DNA of 12,905 nucleotides. Source: DATDQA01 sp035292505. Its GTDB lineage: Bacteria > Bacteroidota > Bacteroidia > Chitinophagales > Saprospiraceae. Positions 5,776 through 12,650 of the stretch are shown here, one piece after another (position 1 is the first letter of the stretch; each line of letters begins with the position of its first letter). Position numbers and translations under genes: made by a program. The notes under the pieces were generated by a model that saw only the letters and a program-made list of their open reading frames with translations, made no database searches and was not told where the DNA came from. The stretch covers positions 1-12,905 of the forward strand of contig DATDQA010000064.1 of NCBI GenBank assembly GCA_035292505.1, in the 5' to 3' direction.

Positions 5776-6732
5776 ATGAAAGTGACTGAATATTTCCAGA
5801 ATGCGAAGGGAAAGACTCTGATCTCGTTTGAAATCCTGCCGCCGTTAAAAGGAGGGAGTGTCGAAGATATCTTTCGTGTTCTGGATCCGCTCATGGAATT
5901 CAAGCCTCCGTTTATTGACGTGACATATCATCGGGAAGAATATATCTATCAGCGCAAGGATGATGGTTACTATGAGAAGAGTTCAATTCGTAAGCGACCC
6001 GGGACTGTCGGTATTTGTGCGTCGATCATGCATCATTATGGTGTGGATGCGGTACCGCATCTCATCTGTGGTGGATTTACAAAGGAGGATACAGAGAATG
6101 CACTTATCGACCTCAACTTCCTGAATATTGACAATGTGCTCGTGATTCGTGGTGATGCCATGCAGTTTGAGGACAAGTTCAATCCCACGGCGGGGGGACA
6201 TCGGTATGCGCTTGATCTTGTGGCACAGGTTGCACAGATGAACCAGGGTCATTACCTGGATCCGCTTATCGAAAATGGGATGCGCACGAATTTCTGCATT
6301 GGCGTCGCCGGCTATCCGGAGAAGCATTTTGAGTCGCCAAACATGGCCAGTGATCTGTATTATACGAAGGAGAAAATCAATGCGGGAGGTGGCTATATCG
6401 TAACTCAAATGTTTTTCGACAATAAAAAATTCCTTGCCTACACGGATTTCTGTAGAGCGCAAGGCATTGATGTTCCAATCGTGCCGGGTTTAAAACCACT
6501 GACGAAAAAGTATCAACTCAAATCGATCCCGCGCAAATTCTTCGTAGACATGCCTGATGATCTGGTACGTGCGGCGGAAGCGGCAAAAGATGATAAGGCC
6601 GTGACAGAAGTCGGCATCGAGTGGTGCATCGCGCAATCAAAAGAACTCAAAGCCGCCGGAGTACCATGCCTGCATTACTATACCATGGGAGATTCACTGA
6701 CTGTGCGCAGGATTGTAAGCGCAGTTGTGTAA
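5776..6732 (+). CDS. metF: Methylenetetrahydrofolate reductase
   Basis: A 318-residue cytoplasmic flavoenzyme that reduces 5,10-methylene-THF to 5-methyl-THF, the methyl donor for methionine synthesis. Visible family motifs: ISFEILPP (near residue 17), FIDVTYH (about 49), VPHLICGGFT (about 97), NVLVIRGD (about 121), GYPEKHFESPN, GGGYIVTQMFFDN, VPGLKP and, near the end, AGVPCLHYYTMGDS. The TIM-barrel order and length are normal for bacterial MetF (about 290-320). I place the start at ATG 5776, giving MKVTEYFQ. The frame is open further upstream to 5695, but that stretch is the hairpin repeat and has no family similarity. The C-terminal DSLTVRRIVSAV is typical. It ends before a convergent spacer in which an 18-bp piece of its own 3' coding sequence is repeated. 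Confidence 0.95.
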   Translation: MKVTEYFQNAKGKTLISFEILPPLKGGSVEDIFRVLDPLMEFKPPFIDVTYHREEYIYQRKDDGYYEKSSIRKRPGTVGICASIMHHYGVDAVPHLICGGFTKEDTENALIDLNFLNIDNVLVIRGDAMQFEDKFNPTAGGHRYALDLVAQVAQMNQGHYLDPLIENGMRTNFCIGVAGYPEKHFESPNMASDLYYTKEKINAGGGYIVTQMFFDNKKFLAYTDFCRAQGIDVPIVPGLKPLTKKYQLKSIPRKFFVDMPDDLVRAAEAAKDDKAVTEVGIEWCIAQSKELKAAGVPCLHYYTMGDSLTVRRIVSAVV

Positions 6733-6763
6733 ATTAGAAATGTCAAATCTATAACGATCGGCC

Positions 6764-6816
6764 CCCTCCCTTGCAATATAGTTTCGGGAATAGCAGGATC
6801 TCATTCAAAGGGAGGG
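6764..6816. repeat. CCCTCCCTTG hairpin, copy 1
   Basis: CCCTCCCTTG (6764-6773) pairs with CAAAGGGAGGG (6806-6816) around a 32-nt loop. The loop sequence is nearly the same as in copy 2 (6930-6984). Copy 1 is followed by a 66-bp GC-rich block (6817-6882) and then GGGGGTGAGTCC (6883-6894). Confidence 0.8.
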
Positions 6817-6882
6817 TCTGGCACCGCCATAGCCTTGCTCCTGCGTCGTAGCCGACTTCGGCGCAGACGCATGGCGCCGGAC
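6817..6882. repeat. GC-rich self-complementary block present only behind hairpin copy 1
   Basis: About 66 bp between the stem of copy 1 and the shared GGGGGTGAGTCC; the equivalent gap in copy 2 is 2-3 bp. It contains a quasi-palindrome, TGCGTCGTAGCC facing GACTTCGGCGCA (9 of 12 complementary), inside imperfect outer arms TCTGGC and GCCGGA. It could be a small insertion in copy 1 or a deletion in copy 2. Confidence 0.5.
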
Positions 6883-6929
6883 GGGGGTGAGTCCTATCTG
6901 ACATGCCTGCATTACTATAACCATCAGCT

Positions 6930-6984
6930 CCCCTCCCTTGCAATAAAGTTTCGGTAATAGCAGGGATCTCATTCAAGGGAGGGG
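6930..6984. repeat. CCCCTCCCTTG hairpin, copy 2
   Basis: CCCCTCCCTTG (6930-6940) pairs perfectly with CAAGGGAGGGG (6974-6984) around a 33-nt loop, then GGGGGTGAGTCC at 6987-6998. It sits in the 333-bp gene-free convergent spacer 6733-7065, which otherwise holds copy 1, an 18-bp scrap of metF (6902-6919) and nothing else I recognise. It could act on 3' ends of metF or of the converging gene, but lacks a T-run. Confidence 0.8.
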
Positions 6985-7065
6985 AAGGGGGTGAGTCCAA
7001 ATAGATTCAGTAAGAAGGACTGCGGGCTCGGTAGGATAAGATATCCGCCTGGTCTTCGTTTGCTT

Positions 7066-9111
7066 CTAATGCGAAATGATAATCATTGTGCCTTGCGATT
7101 TCATTGTTCCTGTCCCGTCATAGATCAGAACAGAATAGATCGCAGGTGGTAGATCCTGGAGATCTAGCATTTCTAATTCGTATCCCTTGATAAAAACTCT
7201 TTTGACTTTGACCCCATATGGATTGTAGATTTCTAAAGTCAGTTCTTCATGTTGTACTTCCCTTAAATCCAACGTTACAAATCCCTGAGATGGATTAGGA
7301 TAAATTTCAATTTTAGTTCTTTCAATTGCTGACAATGTCGATGTCATGTCTTCTACATATTTACAGATACAAGCTGATGTCTCAGTTTCAAGCAATTTTC
7401 CTTCCTGATAATCCACAATGTACGCCCACCAATTATTGAGAATACCGTCTTTATTTCTGCAAGTGAAATGCGGTAAGTGATGAAACCACCAGGACATATA
7501 TCCCAGATGCGAACAACCCCATTCCATGCAGTTGAAGGTCTTCTCGAACTGGAATAGAAAGGGGTAATAAGCCCAATTGCCTGCCTGGCTGCTTACAAAG
7601 GATTGATTTTCGTAGTCATAATCACTGATGCCGTTTGGAGGAAAATGAACATTCCCACAATGTGCTTGGCCAGGAACAGCTTCATCATAAGAAGCAAATT
7701 TCTCCCAGTCATTTTTTTCAGAAGCGCCATAATCCCACCTGCCGAACGTATGCGCCATTGCACTTTCCACACGATGTCCAAAACTATGCATCGCTTCTGC
7801 CACACCACGTTCGTAGTTGAATCCCATGATAGGCAATTGTCCGATACACGGATTTCCGCTCAAGGGTGGTGAATTATACCAGAATGCACCTTCTCCTGTC
7901 AACCGGCTTTCATACATCCCGGTAAACGGCATCGAATACACCCAGATCTCATCAATTTGTCCACTGTCACTTTGCGAGCAGAAATTATGCGCAGTGAGTA
8001 ATCCATTGTAGTCAAACTGGATAGAGCCACCGATTTGCTCTAGTTGATGAAATGTCGTCCATCCCGGTTCAAGGAACATACGGTACATCGAATCGACTGT
8101 GATGATCGTGCCCTGAAAGTCGGTATAGAGAATTGCTTCATCATAGATATCCACGATCTGGTAGGAAACAGCTCCCGCACCGGCAGAATTCATGCTATCC
8201 CGCAAGGCATTGGTAAGGTTGATCGGATCGTCCCAGCCAAATCGCTGATGAAAACGAAGGCCTTCTTCCGCTTCAATAGGTGGATCGATGATGACCAGAA
8301 CGACATTGACTGGACGTGTGGCCGAAGTCATGGGTTTGAATTGATTCACGACTGAAACAGGAATATGTTTCTCAAGGCCTTTCCATGTCGCCGTCAACCA
8401 TGTCGTACCAGTATCGCCCGCATTCACTACCGCTTTTCCATTTTCAGGTGCAATACTGCAGATGTCTGTATTCAGGATATTCCAATTGATATCAGTTTGG
8501 AGAGAATAACTCAAACCCTGTGCATCGCGTCCTGTAGCCGAGACTTCAAATTCCGAATCTGGCAATAACCAGACTTCTGAAGGCTCAATGCAGATACTTG
8601 TAAGTTCAACTGAAGCAAATGCATTGATCAATTTCCATTCATTGAGATGCACATAATCATCACCCGATGTCCGTCGTACTGTCATACGGATGATTCTTTT
8701 GGATTGCAGATCGAAGGTCTTGATCTGTGGTACCGCATCCATCAGTGCAGACATGGAAAATAGCTGTTCATAGGTGCCTGATTGCGAGAGGAGGTCATCT
8801 TCTGTGTCCGCAACTTCAAGTGACCACCATCCATCACCGTAGGAATGAAAAACCTCACTGCCAGAAAAGGAGACCGGAAAAGGAAAGGTCAATGTGATCA
8901 CAAGAGGATTGATATTCGCACTACGCGCCAGAGAGGAAGTATTACCGTCGAAAACATCAGAGATTGAACCAATGTCAAATTCGCTATGATTTACGATACA
9001 AGTCCCATTCTGTATAAGAGCATTGATGTTATCAACCGGGAAATCATATTGGTTTTGTGCGGAAAAGAGCAAAGGACAAATAAGTAAGGCGATGCAACAA
9101 AGTAATTTCAT
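7066..9111 (-). CDS. Secreted T9SS cargo with F5/8-like, Ig-like and unassigned HxxxH-containing domain
   Basis: 681 residues. Signal peptide ~1-18 (LLCCIALLICPLLFSA). Residues ~45-165 resemble a discoidin/F5-F8 carbohydrate-binding sandwich (SDVFDGNTSSLARS at 51-64, then IRMTVRRTSGDDYVHLNEWKL at the close, where W159 is typical). Residues ~170-257 look like a bacterial Ig-like (Big) domain. Residues ~265-575 form a separate globular domain I cannot assign, rich in His and Trp: ERGVAEAMHSFGHRVES (434-450; E439, H442, H446, E449), GQAHCGNVHFPPN (481-493), WWFHHLPH (541-548) and LNNWWAYI (558-565). The last ~80 residues (IEIYPNPSQG onward) are a type A T9SS sorting domain, so the product is secreted or surface-anchored. 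The ExxHxxxH spacing suggests a metal-binding or hydrolytic site, but it is not canonical HExxH. It is transcribed after a small membrane-protein gene and separated from it by a terminator. Confidence 0.85.
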   Translation of the reverse strand: MKLLCCIALLICPLLFSAQNQYDFPVDNINALIQNGTCIVNHSEFDIGSISDVFDGNTSSLARSANINPLVITLTFPFPVSFSGSEVFHSYGDGWWSLEVADTEDDLLSQSGTYEQLFSMSALMDAVPQIKTFDLQSKRIIRMTVRRTSGDDYVHLNEWKLINAFASVELTSICIEPSEVWLLPDSEFEVSATGRDAQGLSYSLQTDINWNILNTDICSIAPENGKAVVNAGDTGTTWLTATWKGLEKHIPVSVVNQFKPMTSATRPVNVVLVIIDPPIEAEEGLRFHQRFGWDDPINLTNALRDSMNSAGAGAVSYQIVDIYDEAILYTDFQGTIITVDSMYRMFLEPGWTTFHQLEQIGGSIQFDYNGLLTAHNFCSQSDSGQIDEIWVYSMPFTGMYESRLTGEGAFWYNSPPLSGNPCIGQLPIMGFNYERGVAEAMHSFGHRVESAMAHTFGRWDYGASEKNDWEKFASYDEAVPGQAHCGNVHFPPNGISDYDYENQSFVSSQAGNWAYYPFLFQFEKTFNCMEWGCSHLGYMSWWFHHLPHFTCRNKDGILNNWWAYIVDYQEGKLLETETSACICKYVEDMTSTLSAIERTKIEIYPNPSQGFVTLDLREVQHEELTLEIYNPYGVKVKRVFIKGYELEMLDLQDLPPAIYSVLIYDGTGTMKSQGTMIIISH

Positions 9112-9187
9112 AAGATCTCTTGTGATAGGTTAGATGAAGATAGCTGAGATCTGCGAAAGACTAAGAAAGAATTTGTCAGCCAGTTAG

Positions 9188-9226
9188 AAATAAAAAAGAG
9201 GGTCAAGTCTGACACCCAACCCTCTT
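9188..9226 (-). terminator. Intrinsic terminator of the small membrane-protein gene
   Basis: Read on the minus strand: AAGAGGGT, a 15-nt loop, ACCCTCTT, then continued T's and TTATTT. The 8-bp stem is perfect (plus-strand 9219-9226 and 9196-9203) and is directly followed by the U-run. It lies 23 bp after the stop at 9249, and implies the 681-residue T9SS gene downstream has its own promoter between about 9112 and 9190. Confidence 0.75.
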
Positions 9227-9248
9227 GCAACGTTTGTTTTTACCGAGC

Positions 9249-9656
9249 TTACTTCACTTTGCCCAATACCCAACCAATCACACCGCCGGCAATGGCGGAT
9301 TGAACTGTGTTCATGACAACATCCATGATAGCCATATTATTCGTGAACCATGGCATTGAAGTCAGAAACCAGATATCATACCAGAGACAAATCAATAAGA
9401 CGACCCACGCGGAATTCATCAGTCCGCTTTGGAAAGTTGTCGCATTGAACTTGTAAAGTACAAGACTGATCAACAGGGACTGAACGAGAGTAGCGACGAT
9501 GATATACGCGTATGCTGGTTCCGTACTCATGCAGGCACCGGCCGCAGCCTGCATCTCTGCCATCGAGCCCTTCATCAGGACTTCATATACCAGATAACCC
9601 AGAATAAACAAGGTCACAAATCCGGCCAGAGTGGCCAAGGCAACTTTCTTTCCCAT
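9249..9656 (-). CDS. Small four-helix membrane protein, function unknown
   Basis: 135 residues from ATG at 9656 (MGKKVALATLAGF). The frame extends upstream to 9728, but that extension is polar, AT-rich and unlike a membrane-protein N-terminus, so the internal ATG is preferred. Four hydrophobic segments are visible at about 5-27, 49-68, 82-100 and 113-132, with a polar loop ~28-47 containing the only charged acidic cluster and one cysteine. The last helix is Gly/Ala-rich (AIAGGVIGWVLGKVK), and WYDIWF (92-97) sits in helix 3. The layout resembles the DUF1761-like small integral membrane proteins frequent in Bacteroidota (recollection, not verified). No catalytic motif is visible. It is an independent unit, ended by a strong intrinsic terminator, and divergent from the M14 peptidase gene across a 268-bp spacer. 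Confidence 0.75.
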   Translation of the reverse strand: MGKKVALATLAGFVTLFILGYLVYEVLMKGSMAEMQAAAGACMSTEPAYAYIIVATLVQSLLISLVLYKFNATTFQSGLMNSAWVVLLICLWYDIWFLTSMPWFTNNMAIMDVVMNTVQSAIAGGVIGWVLGKVK

Positions 9657-9826
9657 AGTTGTAAAGTTTTGATTGATTAAGAGATGATGTTTCGTTTTAT
9701 TAGACGCCGCATTAATGATCCCGTCCATCTTTCTGTCTCCTGGATCCCGATACTCTCAGCGGAAAAATGGACGTCAGAAAATTACAATTAAATCGTATAC
9801 GCGAAAGAAAAATCTATGCCGGGAAA

Positions 9827-9844
9827 CTATACTCTTTAGTATAG
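9827..9844. promoter_or_regulatory. Perfect short palindrome CTATACT-CTTT-AGTATAG in divergent spacer
   Basis: Two perfect 7-bp arms around a 4-nt spacer, 80 bp upstream of the M14 peptidase start and 170 bp upstream of the small membrane-protein start. Size and symmetry fit an operator for a dimeric repressor, or a small hairpin. The rest of the 268-bp spacer (9657-9924) shows no clear gene or promoter consensus, although TTTG occurs at 9914-9917 just before the ATG. Confidence 0.4.
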
Positions 9845-9924
9845 ATCAGGAACTGCCTTTCCTGCCCGCTCTCCGTCTTACTTCGTACTTTGCCGCCTTG
9901 CTTAAAAAGATGCTTTGATTCATT

Positions 9925-12453
9925 ATGAGACGCTCAAGTATTTTGTTTCTGGCGGTAATAGCTACGCAGGTATTTCTGAATGCACAGCTCAAATCACCGG
10001 CCGAATTCCTACCTCATCCGTATACAAAAGAGTTCACTCCACATCATCTGCTCGTGGATTATTTTGAACACGTTGCGGCAAATTCTCCGCTTGTCAGGAT
10101 CCAGGAGATCGGGAGGACAAATGAACACCGGCCTATGATTCTGGCGTTTGTTTCATCCGCAGCCAACCTGGCAAATCTCGAACAGATAAGGCTGAATAAC
10201 CTCAGACTCGCAGGGCTTGAGCCTGGCACTCCGGACATGCAATCAGCAAAGGCCATCGTCTGGCTAGGATATACCGTCCATGGAAATGAAGCCTCCGGTG
10301 CAGAAGCATCGATGCAGGTCCTCTATGATCTTGTCACGGGTCATGCAGATGCCGAAAGCTGGCTTGAGAATACAATCGTCATCATGGAACCGTGTGTGAA
10401 TCCGGATGGATACAACCGGTACTCAAACTGGAATAACCAGGTGAGCGCAATACCCTTCGATGCCTCTACGATTGCACGTGAGCATGATGAACCCTGGCCT
10501 GGCGGACGCGTGAATCACTACCTCTTTGACCTTAACCGTGATTGGGCATGGCAAACCCAAATTGAATCGCAAAACCGGATCCGTGCATACCGCAAATGGA
10601 TGCCCCATGTCGTGGCTGACCTGCATGAGATGGGATATACGAGTCCGTATTACTTCGCACCTGCAGCACAACCATATCATGATTTCATCACAGAATGGCA
10701 AAGTCAATTTCAAGTCACAATCGGGAAAAATCACGCAAAGTATTTTGATCGTGAAGGATGGGCCTATTTCACCAAAGAATATTTCGATCTTTTCTATCCA
10801 TCCTATGGTGACACGTATCCGGTGTACAATGGTGCCATCGGGATGACCTATGAACAGGGAGGTCACGGTTTTGCTGGTCGTGCTATTTCTCTTCCAAATG
10901 GCGATACCTTGAAACTTGCAGATCGGATCGCTCATCATGCCATGACCTCACTCTCTACAATAGAAATTACATCTCTTCACTCAAATAGTGTGATTAGAGA
11001 GTTTGCAGATTACTTCACGCGCGCACAGGAGAATCCCCCCGGCCAATACAAAACTTACCTCATCAAGGGTATGAATAGCAAAGGCAAACTACGTGGACTT
11101 TGTCGGTTGCTTGACCTGCAGGGTATCTCGTATGGGACAACATCCCCAAGTAGTCGCGCAAGAACAGCCTACAATTATAGCACAGGTCAGGATCAGCAAG
11201 TGTCGGTCGAAGTTGGTGATCTTGTAATTAGTGCGTATCAACCGCGGGCCATTCTCACACAAGTCCTCTTCGATCCTGACAGCAGACTCGTGGATTCGAT
11301 TACATATGATATTACCTGTTGGTCCTTGCCCTATGCATATGGACTGGATGCCTATGCACTCAAAGAAAAAACTGAAGTGAGTCCTGGGTACGATCTCACA
11401 CATCAACCATGGACTTATCCATCGAATGCATATGCATATGCCGTCCGTTGGACCTCTCTCACAGAAGGAAAACTTCTGGCTGCCGCATTGAAGGAAGGAT
11501 TGCGTCCACGCTATGCTGAAAGCGCGTTCACCGTAGATGGAAAACAATTCGGGTCAGGCACTGTCCTGTTTATGCGTACAGATCACCGGAAAGTCGATGG
11601 ATTTCCACAGAAGCTGATTGAGCTCAGCGATGAACATAATGTCTTTCTCGAATCTATCGCAACAGGATTTGTTGAGAACGGTAAAGATCTGGGCTCCTCC
11701 TCGTACAGACTCATCGATCTGCCGCGTGTGCTCACCTTTTCCGGCGAACGCGTATCCACGAATGATATTGGACAGGTCTGGTATCTTTTTGAACAGGAGT
11801 TGAAGTATCCATTAACTGTTGTCGACATAAACAGTCTCGGTTCGGTGAACTGGCGCGATTATAATATCCTCATTATGCCCGAAGGATACTATTCTGTTCC
11901 GGAGGGAACGATGAAGTCTATTCAGTCCTGGGTCAGCGAGGGTGGCAAGATCATTGCGATCGGGTCGGCGCTTTCACATTTCCAGGATAAGGAGGGCTTT
12001 GCCCTGAAACGTTTTGCAGAACCAGCGAAACAGGAAGAAGCGAAAAAGGCGGAAGAAAAGGACCGGTTACAACTTCGCCTTGAAGCATATGAAAGTGGAG
12101 AACGCCGGGATATTTCCACGCAGATCCCCGGTGCTGTCTTTAAAGCTAAGGTGGATCAAACACATCCTTTGGGATTTGGACTCGGCGATCATTATTTTAC
12201 ATTGAAGAGGGATGCGGTAAGCTATGAACATCTCGTCGGCGCTTCGAATGTAGTATACCTGGAAGGGGATCTGACATATTATGGATTTGCCGGAGTAAAA
12301 GCATTGGAAAGACAAAAGAATTCTATTGTGTTTGCAGTTGAGCAAAAGGGAAGTGGTACAATCGTTTACCTCGTGGACAATCCGCTCTTCAGATCATTCT
12401 GGGAAAATGGCAAGTTTGTGTTTTGCAATGCACTGTTCTTTGCGGGAAACTAG
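9925..12453 (+). CDS. M14 family zinc carboxypeptidase with GATase-like C-terminal region
   Basis: 842 residues. A signal peptide spans ~1-20 (ILFLAVIATQVFLNA|Q), so it is exported. The peptidase domain covers ~38-345. Zinc ligands are H119 and E122 (in VHGNEASG) and H234 (in DLHEMG). NPDGYNR (159-165) and DLNRDW (202-207) supply substrate-binding Asn/Arg, and E310 in TYEQGG is the likely catalytic glutamate, so the active site looks complete. Residues ~599-690 (LPRVLTFSGE through SEGGKIIAIGSALS) resemble a class I glutamine amidotransferase fold, but the usual nucleophilic Cys is replaced (IGSALS), so it is probably structural. A Lys/Glu-rich stretch follows (~695-735), then a closing domain with YLVDNPLFRSFWENGK. 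The length is usual for this Bacteroidota subfamily. No T9SS sorting domain or lipobox is present, so a periplasmic location is likely. Substrate is probably peptides or cell-wall peptides (inference). Confidence 0.93.
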   Translation: MRRSSILFLAVIATQVFLNAQLKSPAEFLPHPYTKEFTPHHLLVDYFEHVAANSPLVRIQEIGRTNEHRPMILAFVSSAANLANLEQIRLNNLRLAGLEPGTPDMQSAKAIVWLGYTVHGNEASGAEASMQVLYDLVTGHADAESWLENTIVIMEPCVNPDGYNRYSNWNNQVSAIPFDASTIAREHDEPWPGGRVNHYLFDLNRDWAWQTQIESQNRIRAYRKWMPHVVADLHEMGYTSPYYFAPAAQPYHDFITEWQSQFQVTIGKNHAKYFDREGWAYFTKEYFDLFYPSYGDTYPVYNGAIGMTYEQGGHGFAGRAISLPNGDTLKLADRIAHHAMTSLSTIEITSLHSNSVIREFADYFTRAQENPPGQYKTYLIKGMNSKGKLRGLCRLLDLQGISYGTTSPSSRARTAYNYSTGQDQQVSVEVGDLVISAYQPRAILTQVLFDPDSRLVDSITYDITCWSLPYAYGLDAYALKEKTEVSPGYDLTHQPWTYPSNAYAYAVRWTSLTEGKLLAAALKEGLRPRYAESAFTVDGKQFGSGTVLFMRTDHRKVDGFPQKLIELSDEHNVFLESIATGFVENGKDLGSSSYRLIDLPRVLTFSGERVSTNDIGQVWYLFEQELKYPLTVVDINSLGSVNWRDYNILIMPEGYYSVPEGTMKSIQSWVSEGGKIIAIGSALSHFQDKEGFALKRFAEPAKQEEAKKAEEKDRLQLRLEAYESGERRDISTQIPGAVFKAKVDQTHPLGFGLGDHYFTLKRDAVSYEHLVGASNVVYLEGDLTYYGFAGVKALERQKNSIVFAVEQKGSGTIVYLVDNPLFRSFWENGKFVFCNALFFAGN

Positions 12454-12457
12454 AAAG

Positions 12458-12483
12458 AAAGGCGAAGGCTGAGGCGAAGGAAA
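12458..12483 (+). repeat. Post-stop purine-rich hexamer repeat downstream of the M14 peptidase gene
   Basis: GGCGAAGGCTGAGGCGAAGG (12461-12480) begins 7 nt after the stop. It is identical over 20 bp to the element behind metG, on the opposite strand and so in the same sense relative to its gene. Confidence 0.75.
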
Positions 12484-12539
12484 TCCGAAGACCGAAGGTG
12501 CATGAAGATTAAGCCTTTTATTAGCCGTATGATTTTTCA

Positions 12540-12586
12540 CACAACGAACACTACGCCTGTCTGTCGATAGGCAGGATCACAACGAA
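12540..12586. repeat. Quasi-palindrome flanked by 9-bp direct repeats
   Basis: CCTGTCTGTCGATAGGCAGG (12556-12575) is complementary to itself at 8 of 10 pairs. It is flanked by direct repeats CACAACGAA at 12540-12548 and 12578-12586. Farther out, TTAAGCC (12509-12515) and GGCTTAA (12604-12610) form an inverted pair. It may be a dispersed palindromic element; no coding capacity is seen. Confidence 0.5.
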
Positions 12587-12612
12587 AGGCAAAGTATAGT
12601 ACTGGCTTAAGG

Positions 12613-12650
12613 TTTTCATTTTCATTTTTATTTTAATTTTTATTTTAATT
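12613..12650. repeat. AT-rich low-complexity tract abutting the fumarylacetoacetase start
   Basis: TTTTCATTTTCATTTTTATT followed by TTAATTTTTATTTTAATT, similar to the tract at 1092-1133. It contains the in-frame TAA (12646-12648) that precedes the TTG start of the next gene, so it forms that gene's whole immediate leader. Confidence 0.6.

Noticed and set aside
5983..6462. 159-residue open frame on the minus strand
   Set aside because: Antisense to the conserved core of metF; a shadow of its codon use.
9657..9728. 24-residue N-terminal extension of the small membrane protein
   Set aside because: Polar, AT-rich and unlike a membrane-protein N-terminus; the ATG at 9656 gives MGKKVALATLAGF directly followed by helix 1.
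9715..9918. 67-residue plus-strand open frame before the M14 gene
   Set aside because: Lies in the divergent spacer, includes the palindrome, starts within a region upstream of the opposite gene and has no recognisable composition.
10423..10938. 171-residue open frame on the minus strand
   Set aside because: Antisense to the catalytic domain of the M14 carboxypeptidase, with no recognisable features.
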